A DNA stretch of 64,000 nucleotides from Linepithema humile (lineage: Eukaryota > Arthropoda > Insecta > Hymenoptera > Formicidae), in assembly GCF_040581485.1 (NCBI RefSeq), contig NC_090132.1, positions 17,541,411-17,605,410 on the forward strand, in the 5' to 3' direction. Position 1 is the first letter of the stretch, and each line of letters begins with the position of its first letter. The notes under the pieces are model-generated. The model did no database searches, was not told the origin of the DNA, and saw only the letters and a program-made list of their open reading frames with translations. Shown in pieces: positions 50,787 through 62,600 of the stretch. A program made the position numbers and the translations under genes.

Positions 50787-53700
50787 AGTGCATATTTAAA
50801 AAATTGTATTTGAAGTCGCGTATTTTTAACTGGACAGTAATGTGATGTAATGGTACAGAAATCTAATAACTGATTTTCAGAGATACATTCTATATTCGGC
50901 ATTAGATAATTTTTTCTCAATCCTTTAGAGAAAGCGTTTAAAAAAAAAAAAAAAAAAATGTTTACCTATCAAGTTGCGCTACAAATGCCGCGTCGCGAAC
51001 AACATGGTTTTTATAAATAAATTGTTCGAGATTTCGAAAATAACGATGTGCTATCTATTTTTTCGGTTTTCTGAGAATCCAGTAATTATAACACATATCG
51101 ATTCGCGAAGCTTAAATGCTCGATAGCAACCAAAAAAGGAAATAACAGAGAGGAAGAGTAATTTCCCGAGGAAGGTCGACGTTGCGCCACGAGGAAAAAA
51201 AGTGGACGCCGAACTAAACAAGAATTTAGATTAAAATCCAGAAACGTGCGTCCTGCGAGGATACGAACGCGGGACAATGAATGGATGCTTCAGGTGTATT
51301 ATACTGTCGTGCCGTACACAACGACACCATCGGCATCCGCGCTGAGGAACGTGATTCGCTCGACGACATAATTTTGCGATGTACACCGCCAGATATTTAC
51401 GAGCAACGTTCTCCTCGTTTTATCGCAATCAAAAAATCGTTTTGCTCGATAACGCGTGCGCGTTTAAGAACGACATTGTAAATGTCATGTATCAAAAGTG
51501 GTTATTCGTAATTGAACTAAACATTGCGACGAGATAATTCTTTTCACAAAGCTATGAAGATGTAAACAAATATACAAGTATACAAACAAGAATGTTGCAA
51601 ATGAAAGTCTTATGTCAAAGCAGCATGATATCTGTACGCACTGGCTGGGTAAAACCCCCCCCTTCCAAGTTAAAAAAAATCAATTTTGCTGGATCCGTTT
51701 CAAAAATCTTGGTAAAAAATGCATTAAAGCAGGTCAAAACCCCCCCTATTATCGACATCAGGATCCGCTAGTGTCTGTACGTAATATTTCTTTAAATATA
51801 CATCTTTTGCGAAAACTTAGAATATCACAAAATAATTGAAAATGTTAATTTCTGTTACTTAATTTGAATTAATATATCGAGAATGATACGAAAGACAAAA
51901 TGCAATGACATGATCGTCGCGTCAGATTATCGCAAGTAGAATAAATTAATTACTAGTCACGCAAAACAAGAAATGAGAATTTACTTTAGCTAATTTCTTA
52001 ACACCATTTTCTAGTCAACTACTCATCAGACATTAACTCAAGCGGGCACTCATCAATCGAAAAAACGCGACTAATTATGCAATCTCGAGTTAATTAACAT
52101 AATATATGTACGGATTACTGTACGTCACGATATCATTGCCGCTTATTGTATGCATCTTGGACGAGTATGTGTAGGATTGTAAAGTACGAGCGTGTAAGTG
52201 AATGAATGAGAGAGTGAAAAAATAAGCAACAGAGGGAGAGAATGTTGGAACGTTTAATGCATGATTGTTTTGTGCGATATGACTGTTTTGAGCGAATGCG
52301 GCATATGATGAAAATGAATGCGGCATGTGATTAAAGATTTGCGAAAACAACGAAAATGTATGAACATGTGATTGGAAATTGAAAATGTAAAGGATATATA
52401 TATATAAAGATGAGAGCGAGTGTACAGTGTATTCTAAATGTTGAGAAAGTACAGTGTGTCTAGAGTATTTTGAGAGAGCACAGTGTTTTCAACATAAGTT
52501 ATAAAGTCAGTCAGTAAAATTGTACACCGCTTCACTTGCCAATCTTAAAAAAATGTCATAAACTAAACTTCTCGCCTTTGCAGTTAAATAAATTGTCTAT
52601 GTTCCTTTTCAAACTCTTTAGCCGTTTTAAAATTACTTTAAAAATGCTAAATATAAACTGTTTACACATTCTTACGCGTGACGTATAAAACCATGAAATA
52701 AAACTTAACTTAATATTAACTTAATACCGAAAAATTTTAAATATATCGGAGCATATTGACACTTGAAATTTTCCTGTAATATGTACTCAATTTTCGGTTT
52801 ATTGTTCAAAATTTCAATTAGCACATAATGCGCTTACCGCGAATTCGAGTATACCAATAATCAAATAGTTGATTGCTATCGAGTATCTTAATTAACCCGT
52901 AAGTCCACTCGACACTTCAAGCTCTAAATCGCATGTGCAACGCGAAAAGATAATGCGATATAATACGTGTTAACAGACAAAATGGTTCAAAACGAACGAT
53001 ACGTGCTTCCACGAATATGAAAAAATTAATCGAACATTAATGCTCCACAGCATTATGTACTTTGTAGCATAATTTTTGGTTATTTTATATCTTGATATTT
53101 GTTTACGCGCGAGTTCCGCTTAAGGAAATTGAGAAAAATACGAAGAAGTGTCGGCATAATGCCGATCAGAGATCCTAACGTGATATGTGATTGCGTGAGT
53201 TAAATAATAAACAGATGCATGCTGTCTGCACGCCAATCGACCGGCGACTAGCCGACATCAAAATAAAACTACACTACTACGTCGTACTTAAAACTATTAA
53301 TAGACTGACATTTTTATTTCAAGATTAGCGACGGTCAGTATATAAGAAGAAAATAAAAAACATTGATGAACTGAGTAATTATTACTACATAATATGAATT
53401 ATATTAATTACTTACTATACTTAATTAATTAATTAAGTACAGTAGATAGCAAAGAAAACATTTTAAAAGAGTTTATCCGATATTCATTACTGCATGACAC
53501 TTTTGTCAGACAAGTAGAATTGACGTAACGTAAATATGTCAATGTTTGATGTGATACAATGAGACTGTAGAATTTCTTTTGAATATTATGTTAGAATATT
53601 ATGTTAGAACAACAAAATGCTAATAAAAGGTGATAGGTAAAAATGCTATGTGATAAATTATGAGTGTAGCCTTAGCATAACGTCGTAATAAAAAAACAAT

Positions 53701-54600
53701 TAATTATATTGACCACTAATCTTAACGACCATCACTCAAAGATTAAAATTGTTTCTGTGTGAATTTTATGCATATTTCCACACTTAGCTTTGCTAAATAA
53801 ATAATGATAATAAATACGTATAATAGATAATTTTTAAATCTAATTGTAGCAATATCTAATCCAATCTATTGTATAATACGATTATATCTTTCTCAGATAC
53901 ATTGATATGATGTAAAATGATCTAAATTTTGGTTATAGCCATCTGACCTAAATCTCGGTAATACTTAATTATACATAATTAATGAATAAAAAATTGCTTT
54001 TAATGAAATAAATAATTCAGCACATTATATGAGATTTTAATTTTAAACAACAATAATGTTTTAATTTGCATAAAAGATATTCGTAGATGATTAAATTACA
54101 CGCAGTGGAATAATTTGCATTGAGTTCATATTTTATAGAAGTGATGTTTTTAGGGGCAATTTAAATGAATCTTGATGCATGTAGTTAACAAAATATAGAA
54201 AGCACTTTAATGCATCACACGAATATGGATAAATTTTTAAATAACTAATAAAACGCGCGGTGTGTATGTGTGTGGATTTTTTTGTATCATATGTACACAT
54301 GCACACGTACGCGCACACACACACACTTAAAGTTGCATATCACATATTGCAATTTAGTACATTTAAGATAATTTCTATTATTTTATTTTAGTACTGATAA
54401 AATATTAATTATTTGTTTTCTCTATTTTTCGCTAAAGCAAAAATAACGCGCAGCACGTAACTTCATTTGCAATATCATTTACGAATGCAATTACTTGTAT
54501 AGACTTACAATTGTGCTATTCTGGAGTAATACATGTACTTGTGACATCTATGAGAAGAATCCGTAAGAAGATTCTTGAATGCGTGTGTCATTGTAAAACT
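50787..54600. other. AT-rich non-coding DNA, no gene recognised
   Basis: Includes A-runs (50940-50958), a pair of C7-containing motifs (51640-51775), an LTR-like patch with a TATA box (52243-52610) and a CA/TG-rich patch (54250-54330). No coding gene supported. Confidence 0.5.
52394..52408 (+). promoter_or_regulatory. TATA-box-like element, plus strand
   Basis: TATATATATATAAAG stands about 25 bp upstream of a set of spaced ACAGTGT words and about 110 bp upstream of TCAGTCAGTAA. The context might be a worn LTR promoter, but no matching second LTR is seen in the window. Confidence 0.25.
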
Positions 54601-54699
54601 TTAAAATTCAAGATATTCATTGATCGCAAGATACTGCGTAAATGCTAAAAAATATTCATGACTACCTGAAATTGGCAACATGTCTCGCGCTAGCGATTG

Positions 54700-55450
54700 T
54701 AGCTCCAAACAATGACTCATCAACTTTTCACCGCGAGATATTCGAAAAGTGAAATTCGAATTTCGTAGAAGCATCCGTAGAGCTTCCGTGAACCGTAAGA
54801 TAGAGAACAGCTCACCGCGACCACTGAATGACACTCGCGTTTGACTCCGAAGGGTAATGAACCCGGGACAGCCGGTAGTGTTCGCTTGCAGCGCGAGGGA
54901 GTGAAAAAGCGCCACGGCGAGATTCCGCCGTCGGCGAGGCGTGCCGTGTAAAAGCGCGCAAGAAAATATAGAGTTCGACGTACTCACCGCAATGCAGTGA
55001 CCTCCGTCCCGCGGCTGTTATCAGCGCACCAAGCTTCCCTCCCTCGGTGTCAGCGACGAGACTCTCGAAAGATGGGGGTTGAACGAGAGGGTTGCTGCCG
55101 CTGCAATGTGTTGCCACTGCTGCTAGTGCTGCTGCCCGTGACAGGAACCACCGCAGGACAGGACTAAGGGACAGTCACGTTTCCATCGGCGTAACAATAT
55201 ACGTTTGTCAAGCAGAATCACTTACACCTCACTACACGCGTATGTACGCGTCAACGTTCGACGCCGGGCTACGCGACTTTGTCGCAACCACACACGGCCA
55301 GGCCTTGGGAAAAGAACGCGGAAGAGGAAAGTTTTTTCGGGCTCGACGCGAGCCGCCGAATCGATGTGTGATGTTACACTTCCCAACCGTCTTTTTTGAT
55401 TCTGCGGATGTGTTCGCGAGTAGCGCCATCCTGCGGCATAGCGGCGTATT
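54700..55450 (-). promoter_or_regulatory. CpG-rich promoter-like patch with minus-strand splice donors
   Basis: A 750-bp CpG-dense island in otherwise AT-rich DNA. On the minus strand it contains consensus-like donors with exon ends at 54816 (GTCGCG|GTGAGC), 54988 (ATTGCG|GTGAGTA) and about 55226 (GAGGT|GTAAGT). An initiator-like TCATTCAGTGG lies opposite 54820-54830. This suits alternative non-coding first exons of a minus-strand gene. The only candidate seen downstream is the semaphorin exon at 8.7 kb, which has a usable acceptor at 8927. The link is inference. Confidence 0.4.
55072..55167 (+). CDS. Small open frame resembling a signal peptide, 31 codons (uncertain)
   Basis: ATG at 55072 opens a short frame with a leucine-rich core NVLPLLLVLLPVTGTTAGQD before TAA. 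The hydrophobic run looks like a secretion signal, but the frame is very short and no downstream exon was found. The only nearby GT (CCC|GTGACA) is a weak donor. It could be a chance product of CTG-rich CpG sequence, or an upstream frame in a 5' leader. I do not assign a function. Confidence 0.15.
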   Translation: MGVEREGCCRCNVLPLLLVLLPVTGTTAGQD

Positions 55451-55499
55451 CAATGACATAGTACAAGGCGGGTTATTTGAATCTAAAATACGATGAGTA

Positions 55500-58400
55500 A
55501 TAATACAATATTAACTTATTTCATATAAATCTACGCTGATTCATGAATGATTCATTTTAACATATAATTCCTTTTTGAATGTATAAGAAAAGACATATAT
55601 AATGAAATATTATGAGAGAAGACGATAAGAGGATTGATGAAATATTCCTTAAATAAAAACTTATTTATATCTCAAATTAGAGTTCTTAGATTATAATTTT
55701 TCTATTATTTGTAAATTTTGTAAAAAATTATTGTTTATTTGGCTAAATTTTTTGATAGTTAAAGTTATAAGATAATTTAAAAGATAAAAATAGTATTTTT
55801 ACCATCTCTATTGTTCTATTATCAAAAATATCTAATATATAGGAACAAATTAACATTAAATTAATTAATTAAATAAATAATGAAGGGTTAATATAAATTA
55901 TCTTCCATTCATATTCGCAATTTCTGCTACCTATGACTGAAATTAAGAATTAGACAACAAATACAACTTTTTAATATAATTTATTTGCATATATAGTTTG
56001 GTTTTCCACAATATTATATAAGAACATAATTTGCCTTGTAATATTAATTTTATTAAATATAATATTAATGATTAGAATTCATGATTGAAAACTCCATCGT
56101 TATTTTGTTAGTAATTAATGATCTTAACGCAAGGGCATAGCATGATAAGCATATTTTTTACGTACTTCTTGTAACTGCAATATAGAAGCGCTTGTTTGTT
56201 TATATATTACAATGTATGTATATATTTTTTTTTATATTTACAGATGAATTAATACAATATAACGTAATTAAGTCACGCATTTCTTTCAGTTCGTGCACGT
56301 AAGTATATGTAAATGAAACATATGTGTACCACATTGAGCTAGCTTAGAAACAATTAAGTCTCTTTCCGTCCTCGTAAATTAAATAATACATTGATAATGA
56401 AAATTGTCAAATGGATAGATATACTAAATGTACATAAACAAATAAGAGCTACCTGATGTAGCAGTAAGCTCAGCATATTTCTATATCGGTAAATAATAAT
56501 GCAACATTAAGTAGATATGTTATAATGCGTGATATAATTATCGTAAGGCATTAAGTTTCATGGGCTAAAGATATTTATATAGATCAAGCATAAATGCTGT
56601 CATTTTCAAAAACAAAATATCTATCTGGTAATGTATAAATCTAAAATCTTTTTTTTTGTTTTTGATATCATCGATTTACAAGTAAATACAATTAAATACA
56701 ATTTTAACATTGTTGTCTGTAAAAACATTTATGCAATATATAGAATACCAATTGCGACTATTAAATTCATTGGGCGTCTTATCATTACTGCTTTCATATT
56801 TCTAGCGTTTCGTTTAGGAATATATATAAGTATAATACAAGAAAATATAGAGCATATACTCATACTAAATTACAAAAATTTACGAGTCTCTCGCATCGTC
56901 TGCCTTACAGCCAGACAATGTTCTGTAAGTCCATCTAACATTATATGCAATTTCTATTATTTGCGGCTATTTGCAAATTATGAATTTCATAGAACATGTG
57001 TCGAATAATATATCTGTATACATATATGTAAAGTAATAAGTAAATCTGTAAAGATATATTTGAAAAATCAAGAGACATTGCTTTCTGCTTGATTATGTTG
57101 CAAAAAATAGAGATTGAAAAACAAATAGTTGTGAAAAACAGACTCAGAGAACACTGTACTGTATATGTTTAATTTGTTTTAATCTTCATTTTATGAAGAT
57201 TACGCGCTGGTTGTTTGTTACTCCAAGGAGCTGATGGTTTTATTCGCACTTCATAACATATTAGATTACATTGAAATAAACTTGTTATTTTCAAGTTAAT
57301 CGGTACTAACATATTAAATGTAATTCTATATATATTTCTTTGCAAATCTAATATGGATATGAAGGAGTACAAAAGGATATTCTCTTATCAGCGAATAATT
57401 AGCGCATCTTATTATCGTAGAAATCTAGATTTTACGAACGAGAGACTTATTAAAATAAGAAATCTCATAATCAGAATTTAAGGCCACAAAATTTCTGCCA
57501 TGACAATATTATTTATTATCTAATGGGACGTATTTGTTCGCAATAAAATAAGCTGTACAAATAGGATGGAATGTTATTATCAACTCTGTATACTTTAGAA
57601 TGCATATGCTAATTCTGTGTGCTAATAAATGTTATAATACAAGATAGGCATTCATATCTGATGTCAATTTCGCCATCTTCATTTATTGACAAAGAGTAAT
57701 CTTCATATTATTTTCGAGACTATATCGGGTATCATACTAAGATATTGACAAAATATACAAACAATTAGATTTGTGGAAACAGTTTGTAATCGACTTATTC
57801 CTTTGTTTAATGATGTTTTGTTTAATAAACTGTATACAGTTGTATTGCATTATCTGAATACAGCATATGTTCTTAAACTATCCTTATAAATTAGAAGAAC
57901 AAGCAAGCATGAATAAGATTAATGATATCATTTGTAACCAATCAACTCAATTCACTAATTCGTAATTTGTCTGAAAAATAAATTTGTGTGTGTTTAAAAT
58001 CTTACATTGCCCAGTACATGTCCAGTTCATACATTGATACGATAAAATAATATGAATTTATTTTCTTACAACAATTTATTCTAAATTACATATTTCTTAA
58101 TATAAAATAAAGTAAGAATAATCTAAGTAGAGGACAATTAGATTAATACAAACTGGCAGACATTTTATCCGTGCAAAGATATAATATGAAGAATATTCTC
58201 TTCAAAATACAAATGTTGATTGAATACAAATACAGGTCTATTTAGACAAGTACAATTCCAACATCAACAGTAAGCAATTTCTAACATTGGAGGAAAACCA
58301 AACAAACAAGGCTTATACTGGCTTATTTACTCTTATTTAGAACTTTCAAAAAACGAGCCAATTTCTATCTCATTTATAAAATACGATTCTTGAAATAAAA

Positions 58401-59541
58401 ATTGAACTTTATTAACTTTTCGATCAAGTTAACAATTGTATCGATTCTTGCCTTTTCTTCTAACAACGTAATCAATAACAAACAATTGTTTTTATACTTC
58501 TCTGTACATTATTAGAGTATACGCTCTTGATTAATACAATTTCTTTTTCAATAGATGTTACTTTCCATCATTTAATAATCAAAAAAATATCATAAAAAAA
58601 AACAATATACATACATAAATAAAGAAAGATAAGTCAGTTTATATATGTATGCATGTAAAATACACAAGTGTTTTATCTTTGTTTCAACAAGAATCATAAT
58701 CAATTCATTAATCCACTGTGTGAAAAGAGAAAATTCAAAGTTAAAGTGTGTATTGTTAAAGATAAGAAAAAGAAGTGGAGTTCACCATAAATTTGTGCCA
58801 TAAAAATATAGTGAAAATTATAAAATATTAGAAATGCCTGATTTTAGCCATGTGCTTTTCATAAAATAAACTTTTACAATTTTAATCATTTAACGAAGAT
58901 ATATTACACATATATGTGCAGAAATAAGATATTCGTTTTTTTCCTTTCAAGTCACAAAACGATATTAATTGTTCATTGTCTTTACATGATTACAATGTCA
59001 CCTTAAAAGAATTCGTGTCCATTTTGCTATAGTGTACAACCATTTCTACAATTTATATTTCACAACAACATTTTGACATTATTAACAAATAAGAATAATC
59101 AATTAATAAATCAATATTGTAATATCACATTGTTATAGCAGCCAAATCACTTCTTAGAAGAAATCCAGAAGTTGCGGTAGTAAAAATATGGCATATCTTT
59201 AAAAGTAGAGATTAGTTAAGATTTGACTGTGAGTTTTAGCGGCATTTTAGATTTTGCATTTTTCATTAAATGGGTATTTTGAAAAGTGTAATATGCTGAA
59301 ATGTTTGTTAAAGTTATTTAGAAAAAGCAATTTTAACTTTTTAACGTATTGTTTTCAATTTGTTTTAATGTTGTCACTCATAATTAAGAGACAATTAAAT
59401 CGTTAAAGTGCAGGAAATTTTTAAATAGATATGAATCATGTTAAGATAATATACTTTTCTGTGTATCTCTATATATATATGTATGTATATGTAATATATA
59501 CATTATATTACAGATATCATCATGAATAAAGGTATTTCGTG
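55500..59541 (-). other. AT-rich DNA downstream of Nedd4: probable 3' UTR then spacer
   Basis: No protein gene is recognisable here. Several AATAAA signals on the minus strand (for example opposite 58406-58411 and 58072-58077) could end the Nedd4 transcript, but I cannot choose among them. The DNA is strongly AT-rich with short TA runs (about 59468-59515). The 125-codon open frame at 56631-57008 is AT-driven and resembles nothing I know. Confidence 0.45.
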
Positions 59542-59644
59542 CTAGTCTACTCCAGCAAAGCCTTGAGAACCTTCAATTGCTTTAACTAGCTTATCCCTGA
59601 GTTGTTGATAACTTTTATACGGAGGAAGGTCAATACGATTAAAA
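59542..59644 (-). CDS. Nedd4: Nedd4 terminal coding exon
   Basis: Acceptor GTTCCAG|TTTTAATCG. The first T completes the catalytic Cys codon (TG|T). The exon continues FNRIDLPPYKSYQQLRDKLV, KAIEGSQGFAGVD and TAG at 59544-59542. The QGFxGVD C terminus is typical of NEDD4 ligases. Confidence 0.97.
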
Positions 59645-62600
59645 CTGGAACAACAATTTACACTTGTGTGTGATGTGACAAATTCATATGCGAAGAATTA
59701 TTTTATTGATAATGATATAAAGAAAACGAGAAAAACGGTCATATTTTACGAGAGAATGCTCTATTGAAATATATAATATATAAAATAGATAGAATTTGTA
59801 TTATATTTAGAGAGAAAATTAATTTGAAAAACTTCAGAAAATGTATTATTTTAATAAAGAAATGAACACTCACCATGTATGAGCTCTTGGATAATTTTCC
59901 GGTGTACCCCACCTTTCGATTGTGAATAATTGCGGTCCGTTACTGCCATAAAGTTCTTTGAATCCGTTCATTGGAACACGTGATGTGCCAGTTACAAACT
60001 GTAATAATCTAGAACGCATTTCATTACTAAAGGATAGAACAACTCTCCAGAACCATTGCACAACAATGTGATTTGCATGATAATCTCCTTTATATAAAGT
60101 ATTCTGCTTCCAGTCTTTTACGTCAATATGTTGTATACCGCACATCAACAATTCCAGTTCATGTTCATCAAATATCTTTACCAAAGTTGGTGGTATAAGA
60201 GCATTAAAGCCTTCCAAGAAGGCATTCATTTGTTCCTGCACACGAGATACAAACCGCCACTGTATAACTAAACTTATATATTCATCCTTATTTTCATCTG
60301 TTAAAGGGATGTTAGCACCATCTGGTTTTAACTCTCTTTGGGAAGTGTGGCCAAAGCTTTCTTCATCAAGACAGAAAGTGAGTTCTAATTCACTAGGATC
60401 ATTTTCTTTAATCCACAGAAGAGAGTTATAATATTCAGAATCAACGCTCTCCATGTCTTTCAGATCAATTGGTTTACCCAACATCATTTTATAAAATGGT
60501 CGGATAAAGAAGGCTAAAATAAATAGTATATTGCATAAGAATGTGTAATACTAATGTTTATCACATTTTACTATAATATCGAGACTTACCATCCAAAAGT
60601 TTGCCGTGGTAAACAGCCATTCCTGCTATACGTCCAATAAATTTAAAGTAATTCAAATGCTCCTCGTTACATACGCCAGAACAAGGATTAATTTGGAGTG
60701 TGTAATTATCTCTGAACATAAAAAGAATTGTTTGTTTTGTGTATTACAAATTGCAGTGTGTTAGAGTATTAGCCTAGCACTTTTCTACTTACGTTGCAGA
60801 ATATTCAAAAAGTCCATAATATGGATTGAACATTTCCTTAGACAATAAGAAGAACCATTCTCTTGCAAGGCCACCGTAATCTAAGCCTACCTCGCCTTCA
60901 AATTCTACCCATAGTTTCGTCTTTAAAATGTCGACTCTGTTGACAGAACTTATAATACGATACGAATCTTCCAAAATATTGTTCCGTCCGACTTTGATCT
61001 CAAATTTATTAGGAACGTTATTCTGTAATAAAATATTAATAAAATATTAAAGATGTAATATTAACTATATTAACAAAAGCTATTTAATAAATACATACAG
61101 GCTTTCTTAGTTGTGATTTTAGATATTCATATTTACGCTTATAATCCCTGGAATACGGCACGGCCTGAAAAATTGAAAAGTTCGTCAATATTTCAAACTT
61201 CTAAAGCATACATTTTACAGTTATATAAAAAAAGTCGTATAAAATATTTGCAATCATATACCGGGCCAGCAATTTGAGGATTAGACATTCGTGGATCTTC
61301 CCATTGTGTTGTTCTTGTATCTATAAAAAAAAAAACAAAAATAAATAGATGTCATGATATGATTAACATTATTTAATTTCCAAAGTTAAAGTTGATTTTT
61401 TCGGGTTGTGAAAAACTATACACATACTGTGATCAATAAAGAATATTCGTCCATCGGTGTGTACTCTTTCTTCCCATCCTTCTGGAAGTGGTCCTAACTG
61501 ATCTAGGTCACTTCTAGATGTCGTCGATGGTGCAATGTGATTAGGTATAGAACTTGGTCTCCCTGTTCTGGGATCAATCCAGGTTGTCGCCCTCTCATTG
61601 TGATCAATAAAAAATATTCTGCCATTAGGTGCTACCTGCATACCCCAACCAGGAGGCAATCCTTCATCGTTAGACACGGGAAGAGTAGGTTTGGGACTTT
61701 CAATCTAAAATTTTTACAATGAAATAAAAGAATAAAACAATAACATTAAGAATGATTTTATGTAAGGTATAATAAACATTGTTTGTACCTGCTCTGATGA
61801 ACGTCTCGAACCAGCCGGACTATCAACATTATCATCAGTCTGTAAATATAAGATAAAATTATATTCTAATCAAATAAAATACATAGATAAAATTAAATTT
61901 ATACTAGTGTATTTATTACACAAAGCTGTGCATGTATTTTTCAAGGGAATACTTTTAAATATAGAATTTTTTATTTGTAAAGCATTGACGTATACAATTT
62001 ATAATAAGTGTACCACAAAAAACAATTTCATGCCAACTGTTAACAAAAAGTTGACAAAACTGAATTCTTTTTACAAAAAAAACCTTTTAATATAAAAAAT
62101 TCAAAACGTCATGCTATGAATATTTAATTATAATAATAACGTGTAGAATATTAAAAGTTTAGATATTAAAAGTTTAATTTTGTTAAAATAATCCTTTTTG
62201 GAAAATAAAATACTTTGTTAAATGTCATATTACAAATAGAAGAAAAATTGTTTTAATTAAAATTTTTTCCTGATACTATATATAATAGCTGGAATGTTAC
62301 TGAAAAGATATTTGAATATATAAATTTTTTCTACGTTTTTTACACATTTTTACACATTTTACATTTTCAACACATAAGTAATTAAACAATTATAAAAAGC
62401 TAGAATATATATATTTGTTTTTGTATAATTTATATGGTTTAACTTTATCAAAACTAAATATATCATCAAAATAATGCATAAACTGAAACTTACATATATT
62501 AAACATTACATACATTTCATAATTAGATACTTTATAACAAGCACATGTGTGTAAATATATATACATGTAAAGCGTTACATTCAACTAAAAATGAATATAA

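Noticed and set aside
51240..51280. tRNA-like B box (minus strand GCGTTCGTATCCTCGC)
   Set aside because: The T-stem does not pair properly and no A box or acceptor stem could be found at the right distance.
59870..59876. Nedd4 HECT exon ending in ...RAHTW and a stop
   Set aside because: The Trp arises from reading through the donor. Splicing to 59644 restores the conserved catalytic Cys.
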